From: CAZIKF01 sp964539825
GTDB lineage: Bacteria; Muiribacteriota; UBA6191
Length of the DNA: 64,000 nt
Direction of reading: 5' to 3'
Assembly (NCBI GenBank): GCA_964539825.1
Contig: CAZIKF010000014.1
Coordinates: forward strand, 1-64,000
Shown: piece after piece, positions 16,546-24,997 of the stretch
Layout: each line of letters begins with the position of its first letter
Position numbering within the stretch: the stretch's first letter is position 1
The notes under the pieces: generated by a model
Databases searched by the model: none
What the model was told of the DNA's origin: nothing
What the model saw: the letters and a program-made list of their open reading frames with translations, nothing else
Made by a program: the position numbers and the translations under genes

Positions 16546-17640
16546 ATGGGCACTCAACCTCAGTCTACAGTGCTCTTTTCTACTCATCAAAAATTAGGTG
16601 CCCGGATCGTTGATTTCCACGGTTGGCAGATGCCAATTCAGTATTCGGGGATCCTGGCGGAACATCAACAGGTGCGAGAGCGCTGCGGACTTTTTGATGT
16701 GTCCCATATGGGAGAGTTTCTCCTTCAAGGTCCAGATGCCTGCGCGAGTCTTCAACACCTGATGACCAACAACGTCGCCAGACTCGAGGATGGCCAATGC
16801 CTTTATACACCCATGTGCTATGAAAACGGCACCGTTGTGGATGATCTCCTGGTTTACCGCTACGAATCGGACCGGTTTATGGTGGTGGTAAATGCTTCTA
16901 ACATTGAAAAAGATTTCGAATGGATGTCTTCAAACCTGAAAGGGGAGACGAAGATAACCAATCTTTCGAAGGAAATTTCCCTTATCGCGCTCCAGGGTCC
17001 GCTGTCAGCTGAGGTAATCTGCCGGGTTCTTGATCCAACTCTTTTAGATATTGCTCCTTTTCGATTTGTAGAATTTCATGCCACCGGTGTTCCTTTGCTG
17101 ATTTCAAGAACGGGTTATACGGGCGAGGATGGATTCGAGATATATCTCCGAAGTGATTCTAGTGCTCAGCTCTTTGAGCGGTTTCTGGAGGAAGAAGAAG
17201 TTGGGCCAGTGGGTTTAGGAGCACGCGATACCCTTAGATTTGAGGCTAAATTGCCACTCTATGGTAATGAACTGAGCGGTCAGATTACTCCACTGGACGC
17301 AGGTTTGAAAAAGTTCTGTGATCTGGAAGGCGAGCCATTTATAGGACAGGAAATTTTGCGAAAACAGTCAGAAAATAAACCGGAGTGGAAACTGTGCGGA
17401 CTAGAGATGATTGAAAAAGGGATACCTCGCACGGGGTTTTCCATTTATAAAGAAGAGAATTCTGAGTTTCCTATAGGCTGCGTCACTTCAGGTAGTTTCT
17501 GCCCAACTCTTGATAAAAACTGTGCCCTCGCACTGGTCCAGCGAACAGCGGCTCGCGTAGGGGATGAGATTTATATTGAGATTAGATCCTCCAGGCGTCT
17601 TGCCAGGGTAGTCAAAACCCCCTTTTATCGAAGGAGCTAA
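16546..17640 (+). CDS. gcvT: Aminomethyltransferase (glycine cleavage T-protein)
   Basis: The 364-aa product shows the T-protein signature motifs: VDFHGWQMPIQYSG, GLFDVSHMGEF, CYENGTVVDDLLVYR, ISRTGYTGEDGFEIY and ARDTLRFEAKLPLYGNEL. It transfers the methylene group from aminomethyl-lipoyl GcvH to tetrahydrofolate, releasing ammonia. The ATG at 16546 is chosen because GAGGAG lies 7 nt upstream; a GTG at 16531 is also in frame. It heads an operon with glyA (3 bp after the stop), gcvH and a lipoyl-transfer gene. The P-protein (gcvP) is not in this window. Confidence 0.94.
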   Translation: MGTQPQSTVLFSTHQKLGARIVDFHGWQMPIQYSGILAEHQQVRERCGLFDVSHMGEFLLQGPDACASLQHLMTNNVARLEDGQCLYTPMCYENGTVVDDLLVYRYESDRFMVVVNASNIEKDFEWMSSNLKGETKITNLSKEISLIALQGPLSAEVICRVLDPTLLDIAPFRFVEFHATGVPLLISRTGYTGEDGFEIYLRSDSSAQLFERFLEEEEVGPVGLGARDTLRFEAKLPLYGNELSGQITPLDAGLKKFCDLEGEPFIGQEILRKQSENKPEWKLCGLEMIEKGIPRTGFSIYKEENSEFPIGCVTSGSFCPTLDKNCALALVQRTAARVGDEIYIEIRSSRRLARVVKTPFYRRS

Positions 17641-17643
17641 GTT

Positions 17644-18879
17644 ATGTACGATCCTACCGATCCGGAAATCTTACAGATCTTGAAGGATGAGGAAGTGCGT
17701 CAACGCTCAACACTGGAGCTGATTGCGTCTGAAAACTTTGCCTCAGCTGAAGTCATGCTCGCTCAAGGTTCAGTACTTACCAATAAGTACGCAGAAGGAT
17801 ATCCAGGCAAACGCTACTACGGCGGATGTGAGGTTGTTGATCGGGCAGAAACTCTTGCCATCGAACGGGCTAAAAAACTCTTTGGTTGTGAATACGTGAA
17901 TGTTCAGCCTCATTCGGGTTCTTCAGCGAACATGGCAGCCTTCGAGGCTCTGATGGAACCGGGTGAAACTTTCATGGGGATGGACCTCAAACAGGGAGGA
18001 CACCTTACTCACGGTTCGCCGGTGAATTTTTCAGGAAAGAGATATGTGGTGGTTCCTTATGGTCTGGCAGATGACGAGACCATTGATTACGCAACCCTTG
18101 AGCAAAAGGCCAGGGAAACCCGGCCAAAGATGATTCTGGCGGGAGCTACGGCCTATTCAAGAGTGATTGATTTTGATCGATTTCGAGAAATTTGTGATTT
18201 AGTTGGCGCTGTCCTGGTGGTAGATATGGCCCATATAGCAGGACTTGTAGCAGCGGGAGTACATCCCTCCCCGGTGGGCATCGCGGATGTTGTGACCAGT
18301 ACAACTCACAAGACTTTACGGGGACCGCGGGGTGGGTTCATCCTCACCAATAGCGAAGAATTGGCAAAAAAAATCGATAAAATTGTATTCCCAGGCAGCC
18401 AGGGCGGCCCCTTGATGCATGTAATCGCCGCCAAAGCTGTGGCTTTCAAGGAGGCATTGAAGCCAGAGTTTAAGGACTACCAGGAGCAAGTGGTACGCAA
18501 TGCAAGAACCCTTGTGGATACCCTCTCAGAAAATGGATTTCGTGCTGTCTCCGGGGGCACAGATAACCATCTTGGTCTCATTGACCTGTCTGAACTGGGA
18601 ATATCAGGGAAGAAATTTGAGCGAATCCTGGAGGAATCGGGAATTACCGTAAACAAGAATACGATTCCCAGGGAAACCCGTTCGCCCTTCGTGACATCGG
18701 GAATTAGAATCGGGACTCCAGCATTGACCAGTAGAGCCATGAAAGAAGATCACATGGTGCGGATAGGAAAATGGATGCGCAGTGTCTACGAAAATAGAAA
18801 GAGTGAAGAATCTCTTGCTGAAATCAGGCAGGAAGTTGAAAAATTCGCTCGGGAATTTCCCATGCCATGGGATCGTTGA
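17644..18879 (+). CDS. glyA: Serine hydroxymethyltransferase
   Basis: The 411-aa enzyme interconverts serine and glycine with tetrahydrofolate. Typical motifs are visible: LIASENFASAEV, LTNKYAEGYPGKRYYGGCEVVD, NVQPHSGSSANMA, VVDMAHIAGLVAAGVHPSP, and the PLP-lysine motif STTHKTLRGPRGG with the Schiff-base Lys at 223. It begins 3 bp after gcvT, so glycine cleavage and serine/glycine exchange are co-expressed. Confidence 0.96.
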   Translation: MYDPTDPEILQILKDEEVRQRSTLELIASENFASAEVMLAQGSVLTNKYAEGYPGKRYYGGCEVVDRAETLAIERAKKLFGCEYVNVQPHSGSSANMAAFEALMEPGETFMGMDLKQGGHLTHGSPVNFSGKRYVVVPYGLADDETIDYATLEQKARETRPKMILAGATAYSRVIDFDRFREICDLVGAVLVVDMAHIAGLVAAGVHPSPVGIADVVTSTTHKTLRGPRGGFILTNSEELAKKIDKIVFPGSQGGPLMHVIAAKAVAFKEALKPEFKDYQEQVVRNARTLVDTLSENGFRAVSGGTDNHLGLIDLSELGISGKKFERILEESGITVNKNTIPRETRSPFVTSGIRIGTPALTSRAMKEDHMVRIGKWMRSVYENRKSEESLAEIRQEVEKFAREFPMPWDR

Positions 18880-18897
18880 TCGAGGAGGTCATTGGAA

Positions 18898-19281
18898 ATG
18901 GATGCCACCCAATTTAGATATACAAGTGATCATGAGTGGGTCTCACAACCGGTTGATGGTATTTGTACCGTTGGAATCTCTGATTACGCTCAACAGGAAC
19001 TTGGCGATATTGTTTACGTAGAGTTCCCCGACCCACCCCAGATTGTGGCCCAGGGGGAATCCTGCGCGACTTTGGAATCAGTGAAGGCCGCCTCAGACAT
19101 TTACGCCCCCATCAGCGGAATCATCCAGGAAATCAACTCTGATCTTGAGGATAATCCTCAATTACTCAATCAGTCTCCCTGTTCAGAAGGCTGGATTTTT
19201 AAGCTGAAGGTAGACGAGGAGTCTGATATTGAATCCTTGATGGACCATGCGGCTTACCTGGCCTTTCTTGAGCAAGCGTGA
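18898..19281 (+). CDS. gcvH: Glycine cleavage system H protein
   Basis: The 127-aa protein is the usual H-protein length. It carries the lipoylation motif CATLESVKAASDIYAP with the lipoyl Lys at residue 63, plus the family start FRYTSDHEWV and VGISDYAQQELGDIVYVEFP. A TTG at 18892 is also in frame. The ATG at 18898 is preferred because the GAGGAGG site (18882-18888) is then 9 nt away rather than 3. It overlaps the following lipoyl-transfer gene by 4 bp. Confidence 0.95.
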   Translation: MDATQFRYTSDHEWVSQPVDGICTVGISDYAQQELGDIVYVEFPDPPQIVAQGESCATLESVKAASDIYAPISGIIQEINSDLEDNPQLLNQSPCSEGWIFKLKVDEESDIESLMDHAAYLAFLEQA

Positions 19282-20126
19282 AATGGATTGAAACTCCGCC
19301 TGGTGCTAGTGCCGCCTTCCATATGGGGCTTGATGCCTTTCTTAGCGAGAAGGTTTTGGATGAGCCGGTTTTGAGGGTATATCGCTTTCCCGATCCCACT
19401 GTCACGTTTGGATTTCGCCAGGAGATGTCCCAATGTCTTCTCCCAGGTGCTGTAGAGCGCTATTCATTGAATTTGAGCCGCAGAAGAAGCGGCGGCAAAG
19501 CTATCCTCCATCATAGGGGACTCACCTATTCCCTGGTGATTCCCAGGAAGCTTATGAATGGGGATGTTCTTAATTCCTACCGGAAGATCTGTGATCCCCT
19601 TTACAGAGCCTTGAAAAGCTGGAATCCCTCCCTTGAGTTTGATTGTCTGCAGGGTACCGCCTACAAAGATAATCCGGTCTGTTTTTTAGAGAGTTCAGTT
19701 GAGTCCTTCAGCATTGGCGGCAAAAAGGTTGTGGGTTCCGCACAGCGAAGAACCCGAAACAACATTCTTCAGCATGGAGAAATTCAGCTCTTTTCGCCTA
19801 ACATATCGGGATCTGAAATCTTTCGTACCTCCAATCCTTCAGAATGCCTGAAACTGGATGAATTGAAGCAGGGATTTCTTCTCAAGGAGGAGAGTGCTGA
19901 GGTTCTAAGGGGGGTGGCAGGTGATATCAGAAAGGAGTTTGAAAAAACCTTTGGTAATTCCAAAACCTATGCACTAAAATGCCGGAATTATAATTGTTTG
20001 GGCCCATTGATGGCCCAGTTGCGCATTCTTCCCGAGCGGGAGCCTGGTGCTGTTTTGCTCGGAAAGAATCAGTGGTTCCCGCAATTTGAAATCGGAGGGT
20101 CACACCATGCAAAAAGATCTAGATGA
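19278..20126 (+). CDS. Lipoate/octanoate transferase, LipM/LplA-like
   Basis: The 282-aa protein belongs to the biotin/lipoate ligase fold: VYRFPDPTVTFGFRQ, LSRRRSGGKAILHHRGLTYSLVIP and FSIGGKKVVGSAQRRTRNNILQHGEIQL. The invariant Lys lies in IGGKKVVGSAQRR. A Cys at 135 (NPVCFLESSVESFSIGGKK) occupies the place of the catalytic Cys of LipM-type octanoyltransferases, which favours transfer from octanoyl-ACP over ATP-dependent ligation. It starts with GTG inside the gcvH stop region and would modify GcvH. The C-terminal tail after about residue 250 is not recognised. Ligase versus transferase activity is not certain. Confidence 0.8.
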   Translation: MKWIETPPGASAAFHMGLDAFLSEKVLDEPVLRVYRFPDPTVTFGFRQEMSQCLLPGAVERYSLNLSRRRSGGKAILHHRGLTYSLVIPRKLMNGDVLNSYRKICDPLYRALKSWNPSLEFDCLQGTAYKDNPVCFLESSVESFSIGGKKVVGSAQRRTRNNILQHGEIQLFSPNISGSEIFRTSNPSECLKLDELKQGFLLKEESAEVLRGVAGDIRKEFEKTFGNSKTYALKCRNYNCLGPLMAQLRILPEREPGAVLLGKNQWFPQFEIGGSHHAKRSR

Positions 20127-20283
20127 TAAAGATCTCTTAATTGTTCAGAGACCAGTTGATGAGTTTGAGGACTTCGTCAAAAAGCAGGTGCAGATTCAGT
20201 CCAAGTTTGGAGAAGATAGCCTCGAATTGTATTTTGAGGCTCTTGATATGGGCAAGAATCTGATTGAGGAATCCGAAGTATGA
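20107..20283 (+). CDS. Small acidic protein, 58 aa, unknown function
   Basis: The ATG at 20107 is preceded by GGAGGG and lies within the 3' end of the lipoyl-transferase gene (20-bp overlap). The stop overlaps the start of the SMC-like ATPase gene by 4 bp. The product is acidic and helical-looking (DEFEDFVKKQVQIQSKFGEDSL, then LYFEALDMGKNLIEE), with no signal peptide or membrane segment. Tight coupling on both sides suggests it is a real gene and possibly a partner of the ATPase. No family was recognised. Confidence 0.7.
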   Translation: MQKDLDDKDLLIVQRPVDEFEDFVKKQVQIQSKFGEDSLELYFEALDMGKNLIEESEV

Positions 20284-23000
20284 TCGTTCGATCGCTTTTT
20301 GCCAGAAACTTTATGAAGTATGAGGAATTGTCCATCGCGGAGTTTCCTCGTACGGGTGTAATCGGAATCATTGGTGATAACGAATCGGGGAAAACCACCA
20401 TCCTCGAGGCGATTACCCTGGCTCTTTTTGGGCGTACGCTGAAGGTAGAAGAGCAGAGTTATGCCAGGTTAGTGTACTGGAAAGACTCAGAAATGGAGGT
20501 TAGACTCACCTTCGAAATTGATGAAGAGGTTTATAGAATCTGGCGCCGATACGACAGAGGCGGCGGAAAAGAAGCGCTCCTCTATCGCATAGTTGACGAG
20601 CGCGAAGAGCTTATAACCCAGGGATTGGGACCGGTGAATGACCGTATTGAGGCTCTATTTCCAATTAATTTTGAGGTCTGTCGACAATCCTTTTACTTAG
20701 GCCAGAAGGAATTATCACATCTCTACGAAAAACGAGTGCCCAACTCCATCGAAATGGTAGAAAAGATGACTGGACTGGACCAGCTCAAACGAGCACATGG
20801 ACAGGTTCAGGAAAAATTGCCGGATTTGCAGGATCAGCTCATCGAGTTGGAAAAGCAGCTTTCCATTTATTCTGTGAAAGTAGAAGGATTAGAGGAGCGC
20901 CTGGTAGAAAGGAACAGTATTGAAGTGGATCTGGATCGTCAAAAGCTAAGGCTTGAGGAGATTCAGACCGAGTGTAAGACCCAGGAAGAAAATGTAGAGA
21001 TCCAGGAGCAAGTTCGACGCACTTTACAAAAACTTGTAGATCAGTTTCGTGAACTGAGAGCTACTTTTTTGGGAAATGAATTCAAGCGACGGCTGATTTT
21101 AAACTCCCAGCATTTTCTGTCTCTTTACCGCGGGCTTAAAGAAACCTGTACCCAGGTAGAAGAAGAAGTACAATCTCTGCGTAAGGATGTAGAAGCGAGA
21201 GAGAAGCGTCATTCTCTGTCAAACGAAGTGTTTAAGGACTTAAAGGGAATTCTATACCTCGTACAGGATCGAATTCATCAGATTGATCGAAATACAACCT
21301 CCCAGATCGGCAGCGAGAACATCAGAAGTTACTTCAGTCCTGAAACCCTTAAGGACCGTGAAGTACTGTGTGAACATCAGATCAAGGAGGCACAGGAAAG
21401 TGCTCAGACCTTATCTCGAAGCTATAAACTGAGTCTTTTGCTTCTTTGTCTCGTGCTTGTTCCACCCCTGCTGCTTGAAGGAGCTAATGTTTATCCCTGG
21501 TTTGATAAAATTACCCTCCAACCCATGGCATTCCAAGTTGGAATTGTCCTCTTCATTATCCCGACTCTTGCTCTTCTTTTTTATTTTCTAGTTACAAGAT
21601 CTAGATACCTTAGGGTAGCCAAGGAAATGCTTGGAAAACTCAGAATGCTGCTCTCAGTCCTTCAGCGAGACCTGCAGGAAGAGGCAGAAGAGCGGGCAAA
21701 ACTGGCACAGTTTGAGCTCGAGGGAGTGGGGAGTCTCGAAGACTTAGCCGAAGTTCGCTCCATGATGCGCTATGAACCTCTGCGCAAATTGATCAATGAA
21801 TTGATTGATACCTATGAAGATCGTAAAGCATTGTTCACGGTAGGCTTTAAAGATGCTTTGGGATTTGAACAGGAAATTAAAAAAGACGTAGAGATTCTCA
21901 AAGAAAAACGCATCATCCTAGACCAACTAAAGCATCTCATAGGTCAGTATTGTGAACTGATTGAGGAGATTCAGGCATGGAGTTTCACCGAAGATGGGGA
22001 TCACGCAGAAATTGCACAAGATTTTTCCGCTGAATTTTTGAGTTCCTCTTCAAAGATTTTGCGTCTCAAAGAATTACTTCGAGGTGATTATTCCCACGAG
22101 AAACGTCAGCTCGATGACGCTCTGGATGCCTATGTGAAATTGGTGGAATCTCTCTGCCAGGTTGCTTCAGAACACCCAGGGCTCCTACCGGATATTTTTG
22201 ATGAAAAACGTCTTCGGTGGGATTGGGATTCTCAGCGGCTGGTCGATCTCGACCTGGTTGCCTTTTTGGAAAAAACCCGGGTATTGAATGATGAAGAGGA
22301 TTATCTTTCCAGGCTCCGTACAGCCTGGTTTGATCGTTTTCAAATCAATAAAGAGTCCCTTCTTCAAGAAGAGTATAAGGTCCAAAATACCGAACAGCGA
22401 ATCCTCTTTATGCAGGAAGCAATTTCAAAGATTGAACAGGCCGCGATGCAGCGAGACCAGCTTATGGAGGAGATGGAATCGACCAGAACATCACTGGAAA
22501 CTAAAAAGAGGGAACAGCAGCGCACCGGACTTCTTGAACAACTGCTCCGGGGAACTATCGATTCCCTGCAGAATCGGTTGTGTCCCAACCTTTCCAGGTT
22601 TATCGGATCTATTCTACCTATTATTACGGATGATCGATATTCCAGAGTCAGAGTTTCGTCCGAGCTGGAGATTGAGGTTTACTCTCCCGAGAAAGAGGGA
22701 TACCTGGATTGTACCTCTTTGAGTGGAGGGACTTCCGACCAATTGTTGATGTGTCTTCGCCTGGCTTTTGCCTCTTCCTTGATCCAATCTACGTTTCATA
22801 GAGGTTATGCCCAGTTTCTTTTTTTGGATGAACCTATGTACGCCTTCGATTCTCGTAGGGCTGTGGATTTTTTGGAGCGGATTCTTAAATTCAACCCGAA
22901 TTTCCAGCAGGTCTTCCTGATTACCCATAACCGTACTTTGTTCGGTCATTTTGATCAGACCATTGAAGCCACTATGAAGTCTCATACCCTCACCTGCTGA
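20280..23000 (+). CDS. Membrane-anchored Rad50/SbcC/YhaN-like coiled-coil ATPase
   Basis: The 906-aa protein has a split ABC-type ATPase head. Walker A is at 32-40 (GDNESGKTT), a Q-loop-like FYLGQKEL at about 140, the signature LSGGTSDQLLMCLRL at about 814 and Walker B FLFLDEPMYAFD at about 847, followed by an H-loop (ITHN). Between the halves is a long coiled coil. Its middle carries two hydrophobic helices (about 382-398, LLLLCLVLVPPLLL, and about 418-439, VGIVLFIIPTLALLFYFLV) where Rad50/SbcC proteins have a zinc hook. No CxxC hook was seen. Bacillus YhaN-type ATPases are the nearest analogue I know of. No Mre11/SbcD-like nuclease gene is adjacent. It is coupled to the 58-aa gene and followed 4 bp later by dnaG. 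Confidence 0.85.
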   Translation: MIVRSLFARNFMKYEELSIAEFPRTGVIGIIGDNESGKTTILEAITLALFGRTLKVEEQSYARLVYWKDSEMEVRLTFEIDEEVYRIWRRYDRGGGKEALLYRIVDEREELITQGLGPVNDRIEALFPINFEVCRQSFYLGQKELSHLYEKRVPNSIEMVEKMTGLDQLKRAHGQVQEKLPDLQDQLIELEKQLSIYSVKVEGLEERLVERNSIEVDLDRQKLRLEEIQTECKTQEENVEIQEQVRRTLQKLVDQFRELRATFLGNEFKRRLILNSQHFLSLYRGLKETCTQVEEEVQSLRKDVEAREKRHSLSNEVFKDLKGILYLVQDRIHQIDRNTTSQIGSENIRSYFSPETLKDREVLCEHQIKEAQESAQTLSRSYKLSLLLLCLVLVPPLLLEGANVYPWFDKITLQPMAFQVGIVLFIIPTLALLFYFLVTRSRYLRVAKEMLGKLRMLLSVLQRDLQEEAEERAKLAQFELEGVGSLEDLAEVRSMMRYEPLRKLINELIDTYEDRKALFTVGFKDALGFEQEIKKDVEILKEKRIILDQLKHLIGQYCELIEEIQAWSFTEDGDHAEIAQDFSAEFLSSSSKILRLKELLRGDYSHEKRQLDDALDAYVKLVESLCQVASEHPGLLPDIFDEKRLRWDWDSQRLVDLDLVAFLEKTRVLNDEEDYLSRLRTAWFDRFQINKESLLQEEYKVQNTEQRILFMQEAISKIEQAAMQRDQLMEEMESTRTSLETKKREQQRTGLLEQLLRGTIDSLQNRLCPNLSRFIGSILPIITDDRYSRVRVSSELEIEVYSPEKEGYLDCTSLSGGTSDQLLMCLRLAFASSLIQSTFHRGYAQFLFLDEPMYAFDSRRAVDFLERILKFNPNFQQVFLITHNRTLFGHFDQTIEATMKSHTLTC

Positions 23001-23004
23001 AGCT

Positions 23005-24756
23005 TTGGAAAAGATACCTCGGGACATTATCGATCTAGTTCTCGAGAGTACGGATATTCTGGAGGTTGTTTCCTTACATGTTCGCCTGAAGGGATCTGGC
23101 AAAGGAAACCAGATGGGTTTGTGTCCCTTTCATGAAGAGAAGACGCCTTCCTTCAATGTATCGCCACAGAAACGCATTTTTAAGTGTTTTGGGTGTGGGA
23201 TTGGCGGAGATGCAATTAAGTTCCTGATGCTCATTGAAAATAAAAGCTTTGGGCAGGTAGTACGAGAATTGGCGGACCGGTTAAACATTGAGATTCCCTC
23301 AGAGGGAAGGGGAGCCTATGCATCTCTTCTGGAGATGCATAGGCTCGCGAGCTATTTCTTTCGTCGGGAACTTCTTAAATCCAGAGAGGCAAGTGACTAT
23401 TTGAAGTCCAGGGGGCTCTCAGATGAAGTAAGCGAGGAGTTTGGAATTGGTTATGCTCCTGATAGTTGGGATAGTCTTCTTCAGGAAATAAGGAGGCACC
23501 TGGGCAAGCTGGAGTCAGAATTACTTATCGAGTCTGGACTCTTCAAGGAGGGTAAAACGGAAGGAAGCGTTTATGACGCTTTTCGAGGAAGACTAATGTT
23601 TCCAATTCGAAACCGCAAGGGAGATGTGGTTGCCTTTGGAGGGCGGATTATTCAAGAAGAGAGCAGGGGACCCAAGTATATCAACAGTCCGGAATCAAGA
23701 ATTTTTGATAAGGGGCACCTTCTTTACAATCTTCATAGTACCTCCAAACAGCAGAATTCCGAATTGATGGTAGTTGAGGGCTATATGGATGTGGCTGCCC
23801 TGGCTCAATATGGATTTCCCAACGCGGTTGCACCCCTGGGAACTGGATTCACTCCCCATCATGCGTCTTTGCTTGAGCAGGAGTCCAAGAAAGTAGTCCT
23901 GGTCTTCGATGGGGACCGGGCAGGTTCACAAGCCACCCTGAGAGCCTTGGAGCGGCTGGTGGATTCGGGTTTGGAGGTCAGAGCATTGCGTCTTCATGAA
24001 GGGATGGACCCCCAAGATTTTTTAAATACCCACGGGAGGGATGCCTTCTCAAGACTGATTGATTCAGCTCCTCCGGTTCTGCGTTTTTTTTGTGAAGAAG
24101 TCATTGGGGAGAACCCGTTGGATACTCGCCAGTCCAAAAAAAAGGCCTATTTGACCATTCGAGATTTTTTTCACAAAGTGAATCAAGTCTTATTGGTTGG
24201 AGAAGATACTAATGAATCAGAACTTCTTCGCTACCTTGGTCAGCAATTCCAGTTGGATGAAGCGATCATCAGGCGGGAATTTCTTCCGGCCCGGGCTGCC
24301 GGGCACATGGTTCCCAGGGAAAGTCCTTCTATTCCGGAGGCCTATGTGGACCTGGGTATGAAACTAATGGTGTGGGCTTACCCCTCTGCCAAACTGCGCG
24401 AGATGCTGCTGCCGCATCTTCTAGAGAAGGAGTTGGAAACCGAACTTCTGCGGGAACTGTATGGATTTCTCAAGATTGAGAGTAAAATTCCGCTTTTTAA
24501 TCGGCTTGCTGAAATGTCAAAGGAACTTTCAGACTATTTGAGCGGTCTACATTGGGTGAACGAGAAAATGGAGATAGAGGAAGGGGATTTTCACGACTAC
24601 CTTAAGAACTTTAAGGTACTCTCCCTCCAAAGAGAGTTGAATCAACTGTGTGAGGATATTTCACACTGTAAGGACCTGAAAATTCGCAAGGAGCTGGAAA
24701 GTTTACGTAAAAAGGCACTGGAAATGAGAAAAAAGTGGCTGAGAGGCAATGTTTAG
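23005..24756 (+). CDS. dnaG: DNA primase
   Basis: The 583-aa protein has the CHC2 zinc finger (LCPFHEEKTPSF...FKCFGCGIGGDAI, about 38-65). The TOPRIM core follows: YAPDSWDSLL, GRLMFPIRNRKGDVVAFGGR, YLFN-type region HLLYNLHS, VVEGYMDVAAL and LVFDGDRAGSQA. The C-terminal region, about residues 430-583, would contact the DnaB helicase. It synthesises RNA primers for replication. The start is a TTG, because the frame is closed upstream by a TGA at 22975 and no early ATG exists; the ribosome site is weak. It precedes rpoD, matching the macromolecular-synthesis arrangement of many bacteria. Confidence 0.94.
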   Translation: MEKIPRDIIDLVLESTDILEVVSLHVRLKGSGKGNQMGLCPFHEEKTPSFNVSPQKRIFKCFGCGIGGDAIKFLMLIENKSFGQVVRELADRLNIEIPSEGRGAYASLLEMHRLASYFFRRELLKSREASDYLKSRGLSDEVSEEFGIGYAPDSWDSLLQEIRRHLGKLESELLIESGLFKEGKTEGSVYDAFRGRLMFPIRNRKGDVVAFGGRIIQEESRGPKYINSPESRIFDKGHLLYNLHSTSKQQNSELMVVEGYMDVAALAQYGFPNAVAPLGTGFTPHHASLLEQESKKVVLVFDGDRAGSQATLRALERLVDSGLEVRALRLHEGMDPQDFLNTHGRDAFSRLIDSAPPVLRFFCEEVIGENPLDTRQSKKKAYLTIRDFFHKVNQVLLVGEDTNESELLRYLGQQFQLDEAIIRREFLPARAAGHMVPRESPSIPEAYVDLGMKLMVWAYPSAKLREMLLPHLLEKELETELLRELYGFLKIESKIPLFNRLAEMSKELSDYLSGLHWVNEKMEIEEGDFHDYLKNFKVLSLQRELNQLCEDISHCKDLKIRKELESLRKKALEMRKKWLRGNV

Positions 24757-24997
24757 AGAGATTTTTCAAGAATTTTGGGGTTCCGGAATCGACACCCCGT
24801 GACACTCTTAAAAAAATTCGTATACTTCTGCTCCGCAAGGGGGGAATGAAATACTGGATCTGATGCCAGCAGCTTTATCCGCGGATCAGCAGTGGATGCG
24901 ATGATCGCACCCGGTTGATCGGAGGCGAAGGCAGGTCCATATTGCTTTTTCTTCTCTCTTATGTATATATAATGTGACCGCCAAACAGGGGAAAAAA
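24757..24997 (+). promoter_or_regulatory. rpoD leader with candidate promoter and dyads
   Basis: No coding frame is credible here. Near the 5' end GGGGT/ACCCC flanks the palindrome TTCCGGAA (about 24778-24799). The perfect 10-bp dyad ATCCGCGGAT lies at 24877-24886 between two CAGCAG copies. A candidate promoter is TTGCTT (24942-24947), 16 bp, TATATA (24964-24969), overlapping an exact TATAAT at 24968-24973. CAGGGG (24986-24991) is the ribosome site for the ATG at 24998. Confidence 0.4.

Noticed and set aside
22614..23102. Minus-strand 162-codon frame across the SMC-like/dnaG junction
   Set aside because: It is antisense to the conserved ABC signature, Walker B and primase zinc-finger coding sequence, and shows no family pattern.
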